Positions 55,243-63,317 of a stretch of DNA of 64,000 nt are shown here, in pieces; positions within the stretch are counted from its first letter, which is position 1; each line of letters begins with the position of its first letter. A model generated the notes under the pieces. That model saw nothing but the letters and a program-made list of their open reading frames with translations. It was not told the origin of the DNA and searched no databases. The DNA comes from Methylobacillus caricis. GTDB taxonomy: Bacteria; Pseudomonadota; Gammaproteobacteria; Burkholderiales; Methylophilaceae. The position numbers and the translations under genes are program-made. The DNA is taken from the NCBI RefSeq assembly GCF_020532705.1, contig NZ_JAJAVD010000004.1:310001-374000 (forward strand). Reading direction: 5' to 3'.

Positions 55243-56163
55243 CTACAAAACACTCGGATCATTACGACGACGGCGTGCAGCAAAACCCAGCAAGCCCAAA
55301 CCTGCCAGCATCAATGCATATGTTTCTGGCTCAGGCACGGCTGGTGTTGGGGGCAGGAACACAAACACTCCCGGTTGCTCTTGGGTGATATAGATAATGC
55401 CGTTTTCATCGATGGTGACGCCTTCCGCGGTACCGGTGAGGAAACGCAGATCAATGGAGCCAAGGATTTCGCCCGTGCGGGTAACCTCAAGCAGCAAGCG
55501 CGATTCCTGGCTGATCACCAGCAGATTGTCTTCAAGGCCAGTGCCAAGGAAGGAAGGCACGGTAGCCAATACCTGTACATCCGCCAGATCAAGCACGCCC
55601 AGCAAAGAGGCATTGAACAGAATACCGTGGCTGCCGCTACCATCATTGAAATCGATACTGGCGTTATAGATGGCCTGCGGATTCTTTTCCTTGACCGCGA
55701 TGAAGGTGTTATCGCGCGGATCCCAGCTGATACCTTCCAATCCCTCATTATTGCTGTAAGCGCCGAATGAATAAGCTGGCAGGCTATCGAGGCGGCTTAC
55801 TGTGGTATCGGCCTGGTAAGTAATCTTGAACAGGCTTTGCGTACGTTCTTCGCCCAGTGCAAACTGGCCATTGCCTATATACGTCAGCGCCTCGGTATCG
55901 TCAAAACCACTAAGCTTCATGGAACCCACCACCTCGCCGGTTTTGGTCACTTCCACGATGGCCTCGGCCTCGTCGCCGACAACAAACAAAGTGCCGGTAT
56001 CCCAGTTGTAGGTAATTGCCGATGCTTCTGCGGCCATGCCGGGCTGCCCAGGCAGCCTGAACTGGTAACCCAGCGTATAGCCTGCAAGATTGAGAGAAGG
56101 CTGGGCGAACGCCAGCAAAGACATGGAAAGCCCGGCAAAAAACACCAAGGTACGTGCAATCAT
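55243..56163 (-). CDS. PEP-CTERM protein with SdiA-regulated (beta-propeller-like) domain
   Basis: This exported protein of 306 aa has a signal peptide ending at LAFAQP (residue 21). Residues about 25-270 fit the SdiA-regulated family, a propeller-like fold with repeated strands (ASAITYNWDTGTLFVVGDEA, GLEGISWDPRDNTFIAVKEK, GVTIDENGIIYITQEQPG). A PEP-CTERM tag follows: VPEPETYALMLAGLGLLGF with AARRRRNDPSVL. It is the first gene of the pair with the lamin-tail protein. An AGGGGTAAG ribosome site precedes the ATG. The activity of this family is not established; esterase, lactonase or calcium-binding roles have been suggested for related propellers. Confidence 0.84.
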   Translation of the reverse strand: MIARTLVFFAGLSMSLLAFAQPSLNLAGYTLGYQFRLPGQPGMAAEASAITYNWDTGTLFVVGDEAEAIVEVTKTGEVVGSMKLSGFDDTEALTYIGNGQFALGEERTQSLFKITYQADTTVSRLDSLPAYSFGAYSNNEGLEGISWDPRDNTFIAVKEKNPQAIYNASIDFNDGSGSHGILFNASLLGVLDLADVQVLATVPSFLGTGLEDNLLVISQESRLLLEVTRTGEILGSIDLRFLTGTAEGVTIDENGIIYITQEQPGVFVFLPPTPAVPEPETYALMLAGLGLLGFAARRRRNDPSVL

Positions 56164-56257
56164 TTTTTCTTACCCCTTTAAATTGAACCGTTCAATTGAC
56201 TTGTTAGATTAATGCTGGACGCTATACTGCATCCGGCATAAGTCGCTTGAATGAAAT

Positions 56258-56282
56258 TCTGGGGTAGTTCCTGACTAGTCCG
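56258..56282. promoter_or_regulatory. Variant TAGTC...GNACTA element upstream of the 306-aa PEP-CTERM gene
   Basis: On the minus strand TAGTC and GGAACTA half-sites occur but are spaced three bases closer than in the four full sites (TAGTCA-GGAACTA). It lies about 100 bp before the start at 56163. It could be a degenerate regulator site; the altered spacing makes this weak. Confidence 0.3.
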
Positions 56283-56352
56283 AGGGGTGAGTGAGGATAA
56301 AGCGATAAAGAGGCATCCCGCAAGGAGGAGGATACGCTATGCGGGAAATAAG

Positions 56353-57048
56353 CTACTGAGGTATGACGGCATAGCGCATTCGCGCCTGTATGATGCCGGT
56401 CTTGCGTATCAGGCCACGAGCTTCGCGATGCTTGTCGTAATAGCGCGGATTGGGGATCATGGCCGCTAGTTTGGCTGCCTGGTAGGCACTCAAGTTGGCA
56501 GCGCTGGTTTTATAGTAATGTCGCGCGGCAGCCTCGGCCCCGAATACGCCGTTACCCCACTCGATGACATTGAGATATATTTCAAAAATCCTGCGCTTGC
56601 TCATCATGCGTTCCAGCATCCAGGTAATCGCCGCCTCTTCCAGTTTGCGCCATGGTGTGCGCCCGGTAGAAAGGAAAAGATTCTTGGCTAATTGCTGGCT
56701 GATAGTGGAACCGCCAGCAACGATGCGCCCCTTTTGCCAGTTCTTCTCATATGCCTTCTGGATACCATCCCAATCGAAGCCTTCATGATCTATGAATTTG
56801 GCATCCTCTGAAGCCACGACCGCTCGCTTGAGATTGTTTGAAATCTTGCGATACTCTACCCACTGATGCTGCAACCTGGCATCCGGATTGTCATCGCGCA
56901 GGGTTTGCAGACCAGTCCGCATGAATGCGCTGCTGGATGGGTTATGCTCAACCCACCAGCAGATGTGCAGGAATATCCATAACTGATACAACACTACAAA
57001 CACCATCAACGCCAGTAAGAGGTGCCAGAATACCCGCTTGAGGCTCAT
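56353..57048 (-). CDS. mtgA: Monofunctional peptidoglycan glycosyltransferase
   Basis: This enzyme of 231 aa polymerises lipid II into glycan strands at the inner membrane. One N-terminal transmembrane helix (HLLLALMVFVVLYQLWIFLH) precedes the GT51 domain: catalytic Glu in VASEDAKFIDHEGFDWDGI, then GGSTISQQLAKNLFLS, RKLEEAAITWMLER and KRRIFEIYLNVIEWGNGVFG. There is no transpeptidase domain and the length is as expected for MtgA. It overlaps aroE by 4 bp (ATGA), the usual mtgA-aroE arrangement in betaproteobacteria. Confidence 0.95.
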   Translation of the reverse strand: MSLKRVFWHLLLALMVFVVLYQLWIFLHICWWVEHNPSSSAFMRTGLQTLRDDNPDARLQHQWVEYRKISNNLKRAVVASEDAKFIDHEGFDWDGIQKAYEKNWQKGRIVAGGSTISQQLAKNLFLSTGRTPWRKLEEAAITWMLERMMSKRRIFEIYLNVIEWGNGVFGAEAAARHYYKTSAANLSAYQAAKLAAMIPNPRYYDKHREARGLIRKTGIIQARMRYAVIPQ

Positions 57049-57860
57049 GACCGTAGCTGCTTGATCACTGGCGCCGTCAGTGGACGCACCTTGCGCCAGC
57101 TATAGAATGCTTCCGCAGCCTGCTCGACCAGCATGCCCAGGCCATCCGCAATATGTTGCACTTTTTCTTGCCTTGCATACGCAATAAAAGGCGTTTCACG
57201 GCCATACATCATGTCATACGCCAATGCCTGTGGCGCAAACAACCCTGCAGGCAATGGCATGGCCTCATTGCTCAAGCCGCTGGAGGTAGCATTAATCACC
57301 AGGTCAAATGCCTCCCCAGTCAATGCTTCAAAACTGTGTACTTCAATTCTCGACTCGCCATGCTGTTTTTGTGCACGTGCAGCCATGGCGGTTGCCTTGT
57401 CATGGGTACGGTTGGCAATACACAACAGGGAAGGCGCCTGCTCCAGCAAGGGATATAGCACACCTTCTGCAGCACCGCCCGCCCCAAGCAGGAGCACGCG
57501 CTTGCCCTGTAAGGGGAATTCAAGATTGTGCAAAATATCCTGCACCAAACCAATGCCATCAGTATTGTCGCCCAGCACGCCGTCAGGCAGAAATGAGAGC
57601 GTATTCACAGCGCCCGCATTTAGTGCACGCGTGGTCAACTGGTCTGCCAGCGCATAAGCCTCGAACTTGAAAGGCACGGTGACGTTGGCACCCTTGTACC
57701 CATCGGCATGTAACTGAGCCACGGTTGCCGCAAAACCATCCAAAGGTGCCAACACCTTGTTGTATTCAAGCACCTGCCCCGTTTGTTTTGCAAATGCCTG
57801 GTGTATCAAGGGTGATTTACTATGCTCAACCGGATGGCCGATGACCGCGTAATAATCCAT
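57045..57860 (-). CDS. aroE: Shikimate dehydrogenase (NADP+)
   Basis: This cytoplasmic enzyme of 271 aa reduces 3-dehydroshikimate to shikimate in aromatic amino-acid synthesis. Visible motifs are the substrate site VIGHPVEHSKSPLIH, the catalytic Lys in GANVTVPFKFEAY, the Asp in DNTDGIGLVQDI, the dinucleotide loop LLGAGGAAEGVLYPL and the end motif GLGMLVEQAAEAFYSWRK. All key residues are present. It starts 9 bp after the rhodanese stop and overlaps mtgA by 4 bp. Confidence 0.96.
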   Translation of the reverse strand: MDYYAVIGHPVEHSKSPLIHQAFAKQTGQVLEYNKVLAPLDGFAATVAQLHADGYKGANVTVPFKFEAYALADQLTTRALNAGAVNTLSFLPDGVLGDNTDGIGLVQDILHNLEFPLQGKRVLLLGAGGAAEGVLYPLLEQAPSLLCIANRTHDKATAMAARAQKQHGESRIEVHSFEALTGEAFDLVINATSSGLSNEAMPLPAGLFAPQALAYDMMYGRETPFIAYARQEKVQHIADGLGMLVEQAAEAFYSWRKVRPLTAPVIKQLRS

Positions 57861-57869
57861 GCGTCAGTC

Positions 57870-58334
57870 TCAGGCATTCGTCCATGGCAAGCCAGCAGCT
57901 TTCCATCCATTGATGCGGCCGCGCTGCTTGGTATCTGCGGTAGATTCGCCCTCGAATCCTTCCAGGATATTGAAGGCCTCGGTATATCCAGCCTGGGTAG
58001 CCACTACCGCCGCATTATGGGAACGCCCGCCGGTGCGGCACAGGAACATCACCAGCGCCTCATGATCCACCTGCATATTCAGTTGTGAGAGAAAGTCCGG
58101 GTTGGCAACCATCCCTGGGTAAAATGCCCATTCGATATGCGTCGCGCCCGGCACACGGCCTACCAGCTCAAGCTCGGCACGCGTGCGCACATCCACCAGC
58201 TTGGATGAGGGTGCCAGATCAAGCACTTTTTTTGCCTCTGCCGGCGTCAAGGCACCTGCATAGGGCAAGCCGTTTTGTTCAGCCCGTTGTCTTGCGTTTT
58301 GTAAAATGGTCGTTAAGCTTTCCATGATCATCAT
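57870..58334 (-). CDS. Rhodanese-domain sulfurtransferase-like protein
   Basis: This cytoplasmic single-domain rhodanese has 154 aa, or slightly less if the ATG at 58325 is used. The domain covers about residues 35-150: KLVDVRTRAELELVGRVPGA and active-site loop FLCRTGGRSHNAAVV with the catalytic Cys. The substrate and partner are unknown; such proteins carry sulfur for biosynthesis or detoxification. It is the first gene of a likely rhodanese-aroE-mtgA operon and is divergent from glnA. Confidence 0.9.
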   Translation of the reverse strand: MMIMESLTTILQNARQRAEQNGLPYAGALTPAEAKKVLDLAPSSKLVDVRTRAELELVGRVPGATHIEWAFYPGMVANPDFLSQLNMQVDHEALVMFLCRTGGRSHNAAVVATQAGYTEAFNILEGFEGESTADTKQRGRINGWKAAGLPWTNA

Positions 58335-58387
58335 CCTTACTGCTAAAAGTGTTGAAAGTATAGCCTTAATTCCACCTCAAACGATCA

Positions 58388-58435
58388 AGCACTTTTATGG
58401 TGCATAAAAATCAATCAACGCAATATTTTGGTGCA
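58388..58435 (+). promoter_or_regulatory. Two NtrC-binding sites upstream of glnA
   Basis: Site 1 (58388-58404) reads GCAC-N6-GGTGC within AGCAC...GGTGCA, a perfect match to the NtrC palindrome. Site 2 (58419-58435) reads GCAAT...GGTGCA with one mismatch in the left half. Centres are 31 bp apart (three helix turns) and lie about 95 and 126 bases before the predicted glnA transcription start, similar to the E. coli glnA enhancer. Confidence 0.82.
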
Positions 58436-58495
58436 TAACAACGCTGTTCTCTTTTATAAGCGTATGTGTGAAAATGATAATCTGCATTTTTTTCA

Positions 58496-58510
58496 TGGCA
58501 CAGTTCCTGC
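58496..58510 (+). promoter_or_regulatory. Sigma-54 (RpoN) promoter of glnA
   Basis: TGGCAC-AGTTC-CTGC has GG and GC separated by exactly 10 bases, matching the -24/-12 consensus (TTGC is CTGC here). Transcription would start near 58522, about 60 bases before the glnA ATG. Confidence 0.82.
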
Positions 58511-58580
58511 TAGTGGAATGTGTCAAGCATAGTGCTTCAACAACCCTTCTTAATTCAGATAAAAGAGCTAGGAGAATCAA

Positions 58581-59990
58581 ATGGCGGTGGCCGACGTATT
58601 AAAACTCGTAAAGGAAAACGACATTAAGTTCGTCGATTTTCGCTTTACCGACACCAAAGGCAAGGAACAACACGTAACCGTGCCTGTTTCCGCATTCGAC
58701 GAAGACAAATTTACCGAAGGTCACGCCTTCGATGGTTCCTCCATTGCTGGATGGAAGGGCATTCAAGCCTCCGATATGCAGTTGATGCCTGACCCTGACA
58801 CTGCCAACATCGATCCATTCATGGACGAGCCAACACTGATTCTGACCTGTGACGTCATCGACCCAACAGACGGCAAGGGTTATGACCGTTGCCCACGTAG
58901 CCTGGCAAAACGTGCTGAAGCTTACCTCAAGTCCAGCGGTATCGGCGATACAGCATTCTTCGGCCCAGAGCCAGAATTCTTCATTTTCGATTCAATCAAC
59001 TGGTCAGTTGATATGAGCGGCAGCTTCGTCAAGATCAATTCAGAAGAAGCTGCATGGGCTTCCGGTGAGAAATTTGAGGGCGGCAACACTGGTCACCGTC
59101 CTGGCGTCAAGGGTGGCTACTTCCCTGTTCCTCCAATCGACTCCCTGCACGACATCCGTTCCGCCATGGTAGTGGCCCTGGAAGAGCTGGGTGTGCCTGT
59201 AGAGGTGCACCACCACGAAGTCGCTACTGCCGGCCAATGTGAAATCGGCACCAAGTTCAGCACCCTGGTTCAACGCGCTGACTGGACCCAGATCCTCAAG
59301 TATGTCGTACTGAATACAGCGCACGCATACGGCAAGACTGCTACATTCATGCCCAAGCCTATTTTCGGTGATAACGGTTCAGGCATGCACGTCCACCAAT
59401 CCGTATGGAAAGATGGCAAGAACCTGTTCGCAGGCAATGGCTATGCTGGTCTGAGTGATTTCGCCCTCTACTACATCGGCGGCATCATCAAGCACGCGCG
59501 TGCACTGAACGCCATCACAAATCCTGGCACCAACTCCTACAAGCGCTTGGTACCGGGCTTTGAGGCTCCAGTGAAACTGGCCTATTCAGCCAAGAACCGC
59601 TCTGCTTCCATCCGCGTTCCTTTCGTACATTCCGACAAGGCACGTCGTATTGAAGCCCGTTTCCCAGACCCAACTGCCAACCCATACCTGGCGTTCAGTG
59701 CCCTGCTGATGGCCGGCCTTGATGGCGTGCAGAACAAGATTCACCCAGGTGAGCCTGCAACCAAGGACCTCTACCATCTGCCACCAGAAGAAGATGCAGC
59801 AATCCCGACAGTGGCATCTTCTCTGGAACAGGCACTTGAAGCCCTGGACAAGGATCGCGAGTTCCTGACCCGCGGCGGTGTGTTCTCCGAAGACTGGATC
59901 AACAGCTACATCGACCTCAAGATGGAAGAAGTCACCAAGCTGCGCCAGACTCCACACCCAGTAGAGTTCAGCATGTACTACAGCGTTTAA
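58581..59990 (+). CDS. glnA: Glutamine synthetase type I
   Basis: This cytoplasmic dodecameric enzyme of 469 aa makes glutamine from glutamate, ammonia and ATP. It carries the N-terminal beta-grasp domain, the signature [18 protein letters not shown], the catalytic stretch [11 protein letters not shown], the ATP-site motif [16 protein letters not shown] and the NRSASIRVP arginine region. Tyr398 in [10 protein letters not shown] is the expected adenylylation site, so it should be controlled by GlnE. An AGGAG ribosome site precedes the ATG. Transcription is predicted to depend on sigma-54 and NtrC, whose gene lies 1.8 kb past its stop. Confidence 0.98.
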   Translation: MAVADVLKLVKENDIKFVDFRFTDTKGKEQHVTVPVSAFDEDKFTEGHAFDGSSIAGWKGIQASDMQLMPDPDTANIDPFMDEPTLILTCDVIDPTDGKGYDRCPRSLAKRAEAYLKSSGIGDTAFFGPEPEFFIFDSINWSVDMSGSFVKINSEEAAWASGEKFEGGNTGHRPGVKGGYFPVPPIDSLHDIRSAMVVALEELGVPVEVHHHEVATAGQCEIGTKFSTLVQRADWTQILKYVVLNTAHAYGKTATFMPKPIFGDNGSGMHVHQSVWKDGKNLFAGNGYAGLSDFALYYIGGIIKHARALNAITNPGTNSYKRLVPGFEAPVKLAYSAKNRSASIRVPFVHSDKARRIEARFPDPTANPYLAFSALLMAGLDGVQNKIHPGEPATKDLYHLPPEEDAAIPTVASSLEQALEALDKDREFLTRGGVFSEDWINSYIDLKMEEVTKLRQTPHPVEFSMYYSV

Positions 59991-60012
59991 TCGCCAGTAA
60001 AAGCGATCATGG

Positions 60013-60038
60013 AAAAGGCGGGGAAACCCGCCTTTTTT
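60013..60038 (+). terminator. Rho-independent terminator of glnA
   Basis: The stem AAAAGGCGGG / CCCGCCTTTT has a GAAA loop and T6. It begins 22 bp after the glnA stop. Confidence 0.92.
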
Positions 60039-60111
60039 ATTGTGTGTGTTTTATAAGCAACCTATGAAGTGCAGATTGCCTGTACCCGGGTTCTGCACTA
60101 AACTGAATCGC

Positions 60112-60600
60112 ATGAAAAAATCGCTCATCCACCTCTTAGCATGGCTCTCCTGCTTGTCCCTGACCCATACGGCCTATGCAGCCATTTATAAAAGTGTTGA
60201 TGAAAATGGTCACGTCACGTATTCAAATGTTCCCAGCAAGGGCGCTTCAAAACTGGAAATAGATCCTCCGCCTCCAGCCAGCACTCAACCCAGCAGACCA
60301 AAGCCGCAAGCGACACCAAGCGATTTCCCGCGCGTGGACAGCCAGACCCAGAAAAAACGCGACGATCAACGCAAGAAAATACTGTTGGATGAACTGGAGG
60401 CCGAGAAATCAGCGCTGGAGGATGCCAAAAAAGCTTATGCCGAAGGCGAATCCAAACCCGAGGTTTACCGGGGAGCCAACGGGAAAACTTACCGCAACGT
60501 GGTTAAATTCGAGGAAAAAATGCAGCGCTTGCAGGCCGATGTAGATGCGCATGAAAGAAACGTGCAGCTTTTACAGAAAGAGCTGGACGCTTTTAAATAG
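60112..60600 (+). CDS. DUF4124-domain periplasmic protein
   Basis: This exported protein of 162 aa starts at the ATG at 60112 (MKKSLIHLLAWLSCLSLTH), which begins a proper signal peptide ending at YAA. The in-frame ATG at 60064 and GTG at 60040 do not. The mature N-terminus is the DUF4124 motif IYKSVDENGHVTYSNVPSKG, followed by a proline-rich linker and a charged coiled coil (QRKKILLDELEAEKSALEDA, FEEKMQRLQADVDAHE). It lies between glnA and ntrB, a common arrangement in betaproteobacteria. Function unknown. Confidence 0.87.
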   Translation: MKKSLIHLLAWLSCLSLTHTAYAAIYKSVDENGHVTYSNVPSKGASKLEIDPPPPASTQPSRPKPQATPSDFPRVDSQTQKKRDDQRKKILLDELEAEKSALEDAKKAYAEGESKPEVYRGANGKTYRNVVKFEEKMQRLQADVDAHERNVQLLQKELDAFK

Positions 60601-60637
60601 CGAGTCTGGCTGGCCTGGCTTTTGCTTATCATAAGCC

Positions 60638-61735
60638 ATGGTACATACAATTCCCCCCTCATTCGCCGGCCTTGAACATTTAGCGACCGCCGTTATCCTG
60701 CTGGACCAGAATCGCCATGTTGTTTACGCCAATCCCGGTGCAGAAGTTCTGTTTGCCATTAGCGCAAAACAGATTGCAGGCCTGCCTATTTTCCAGGTCT
60801 TTCCTGGATGTGACATCCTGGATTCCGCCGTTGAGCATGCTATTACCCATCATAGTCCGTTCCGGGAGCATGAGTTTCCGATTACGACCCTGCGCCAGCA
60901 ATCTTTTGCTGTCACCTGCACAGTAACCCCGGTTGACCTGACCCCGGCCTGCCTCGTTCTGGAATTCCAGCATATGGATCAGCAGTTGCGCATTGCACGC
61001 GAAGAACGCATGCTGATTCAACAGCAGGCCAACGCCGAACTGTTGCGCAACCTGGCCCATGAGATACGCAACCCGCTTGGGGGATTACGGGGTGCGGCAC
61101 AGTTGCTGGAACACGAACTGCCGCAAGTCAGCCTGCGCGAATATACCCAGGTCATCATCAAGGAGGCAGATCGCCTGCAATTGCTGATGGACCGGCTGTT
61201 GGTGCCGCATCGCGTTCCCAAATATGAACCCACGAACATTCATGAAGTTCTGGAGCGTGTTCGTAGCCTGCTACTGGCTGAATCGCCGCGCGGCATCAAT
61301 ATCCGGCGCGATTACGATACCAGCCTGCCTGAACTGATAGGAGACCGTGAAAAGCTTATCCAGGCGGTGCTCAACATTGCACGCAACGCGGTACAAGCCA
61401 TGCAGAACACGCCGGGCATAGCAGCCCCTGAGATTATCCTAAGAACGCGCGCAGCACGCCAGGTCACGCTTGCAAAACAGCGTTATCGGGTTGCCATCAA
61501 GCTGCAAATCATAGACAACGGCCCCGGTATCACATCAGAAATCCGCGAACGGATTTTTTACCCCCTGGTTTCTGGGCGTGAAGGCGGCACAGGCCTGGGC
61601 CTGACCCTGGCCCAGACGTTCATCACCCAACACCATGGCATGATTGAATGTGAAAGTGAGGCAGGAAAAACCTGCTTTACCATCCTGCTGCCAATAGAAA
61701 GCACTGCCATGAAGGCATTTATTCCACGGCAATAG
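60638..61735 (+). CDS. glnL: Nitrogen-regulation sensor kinase NtrB
   Basis: This cytoplasmic kinase of 365 aa phosphorylates NtrC under nitrogen limitation and is controlled by PII. A PAS domain (ATAVILLDQNRHVVYANPGA) is followed by HisKA with the His in LLRNLAHEIRNPLGGLRGAA. The HATPase domain has N box VLNIARNAVQAM and G boxes DNGPGITSEI and GREGGTGLGLTLAQTFI. No transmembrane segment is seen, as expected for NtrB. It sits 37 bp after the DUF4124 gene and 58 bp before ntrC. Confidence 0.95.
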   Translation: MVHTIPPSFAGLEHLATAVILLDQNRHVVYANPGAEVLFAISAKQIAGLPIFQVFPGCDILDSAVEHAITHHSPFREHEFPITTLRQQSFAVTCTVTPVDLTPACLVLEFQHMDQQLRIAREERMLIQQQANAELLRNLAHEIRNPLGGLRGAAQLLEHELPQVSLREYTQVIIKEADRLQLLMDRLLVPHRVPKYEPTNIHEVLERVRSLLLAESPRGINIRRDYDTSLPELIGDREKLIQAVLNIARNAVQAMQNTPGIAAPEIILRTRAARQVTLAKQRYRVAIKLQIIDNGPGITSEIRERIFYPLVSGREGGTGLGLTLAQTFITQHHGMIECESEAGKTCFTILLPIESTAMKAFIPRQ

Positions 61736-61793
61736 TTATTGTTGAATTCATCATCATTCAATAAAAATAGAAACCAACCAACAGGCACACACC

Positions 61794-63182
61794 ATGAAAC
61801 CGATCTGGATCATAGACGACGATAAATCCATACGCTGGGTATTTGAAAAAGCACTGGCTCGTACCGACATGGACTTCAAGACTTTCGCATCGGTACCAGA
61901 AGCGCTCAATGCGCTTTCACGTGAAGAACCACAGGTAGTCGTGAGCGACATCCGCATGCCCAATGGCTCGGGTCTGGATTTCCTGCACGAGATCAAGCAA
62001 CGTTACCCTGAAATTCCCGTCATCATCATGACAGCCTATTCTGACCTCGAAAGTGCAGTGGCCGCATTTCAGGGCGGTGCTTTTGAATACCTGGCCAAGC
62101 CATTTGATGTAGACCAGGCGATAGAGATCATTCGCCGTGCAGTTGAAGAAAGCATGCGTCAGGCGACAGAAGTCGTCGCACAGGAAGAAACACCGGAAAT
62201 CATTGGCCAGGCACCTGCCATGCAGGAAGTTTTTCGTGCTATCGGACGCTTGAGCCGCTCGCACTCCACCGTGCTGATCAATGGAGAATCCGGCACCGGC
62301 AAGGAACTGGTCGCCAGCGCATTGCACAGGCACAGCCCGCGCGTTGACAAGCCTTTTATCGCCATCAACACCGCAGCTATCCCCAAAGACCTGCTGGAAT
62401 CAGAATTGTTTGGCCACGAGCGCGGCGCATTTACCGGCGCCCAGGCAGCAAGGCGGGGCCGCTTTGAGCAGGCCGATGGCGGCACCTTGTTCCTGGATGA
62501 AATCGGGGACATGCCATCAGACTTGCAAACGCGCTTACTGCGCGTCTTGTGTGACGGACAGTTCTACCGCGTCGGTGGTCACCAACCGGTCAAGGTCAAC
62601 GTACGTATCATTGCCGCGACGCACCAGGACCTTGAAGAGCGCGTCAAGTTGGGCTTGTTCCGCGAGGACTTGTTCCACAGGCTGAACGTCATCCGCCTGC
62701 GCCTGCCACCACTGCGCGAACGCCGCGAAGACATCCACCTGCTGGTCAAACACTTCCTGCAGCATAGCGCGCGTGAGTTGGGTGTAGAAGCAAAACAGCC
62801 TTCAGCTGCCGCCCTGCGTTACCTCGCCACCTTGAGCTGGAGCGGCAATGTACGCCAACTGGAAAATGTCTGCCACTGGCTGACCGTCATGGCCCCAGGG
62901 CAAAACATAGACGTGGCTGACCTACCACCAGAACTGAAAGAAGATGCGGCCAAGCCAAACGGCACCACATCCTGGCAGGAAGCATTGGGCTCAGAAGTCA
63001 CAGATGCGCTAAACCGCGGGGAACAGGAAATCCTGGAAAGCCGCACCCACGAGTTTGAACGCATCCTTATCACCAAAGCCCTGCAACACACAGGTGGACG
63101 CCGGATTGAGGCTGCTACGCAACTGGGCATGGGCCGCAATACTTTAACCCGGAAAATCCAGGAACTGGGAATAGACGAATAA
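61794..63182 (+). CDS. glnG: Sigma-54-dependent nitrogen regulator NtrC
   Basis: This enhancer-binding activator of 462 aa opens sigma-54 promoters when phosphorylated by NtrB. The receiver domain carries Asp52 in VVVSDIRMPNGSG. The AAA+ domain shows Walker A GESGTGKE, the sigma-54 contact loop GAFTGA, Walker B GGTLFLDEIGD and the arginine fingers near FREDLFHRLNVIRLRLPPLR. The Fis-type helix-turn-helix at the C-terminus reads GGRRIEAATQLGMGRNTLTR. All functional motifs are intact. Two matching sites lie upstream of glnA in this window. Confidence 0.97.
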   Translation: MKPIWIIDDDKSIRWVFEKALARTDMDFKTFASVPEALNALSREEPQVVVSDIRMPNGSGLDFLHEIKQRYPEIPVIIMTAYSDLESAVAAFQGGAFEYLAKPFDVDQAIEIIRRAVEESMRQATEVVAQEETPEIIGQAPAMQEVFRAIGRLSRSHSTVLINGESGTGKELVASALHRHSPRVDKPFIAINTAAIPKDLLESELFGHERGAFTGAQAARRGRFEQADGGTLFLDEIGDMPSDLQTRLLRVLCDGQFYRVGGHQPVKVNVRIIAATHQDLEERVKLGLFREDLFHRLNVIRLRLPPLRERREDIHLLVKHFLQHSARELGVEAKQPSAAALRYLATLSWSGNVRQLENVCHWLTVMAPGQNIDVADLPPELKEDAAKPNGTTSWQEALGSEVTDALNRGEQEILESRTHEFERILITKALQHTGGRRIEAATQLGMGRNTLTRKIQELGIDE

Positions 63183-63248
63183 CCGAATAACCATCACTGG
63201 AGCAATTCTCTCAGCCTTAATCTCCAACTTCTTAAAGCTCCAGACAAT

Positions 63249-63278
63249 AAAAAAACGGCACCCTAAGGTGCCGTTTTT
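63249..63278. terminator. Bidirectional terminator between ntrC and the porin gene
   Basis: The stem AACGGCACC / GGTGCCGTT has a CTAA loop, A-run on the left and T5 on the right. It serves ntrC (stop 63182) on the plus strand and the porin (stop 63318) on the minus strand. It is the same stem as at 13712. Confidence 0.9.
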
Positions 63279-63317
63279 ACGCTTACTGTGTTCTAAACTA
63301 AATCTTACGATTTAATC

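Noticed and set aside
56313-56343. Inverted repeat TCCCGCA / TGCGGGA after mtgA as a terminator
   Set aside because: The loop is about 17 bases and no T-run follows on the minus strand, so I could not support termination.
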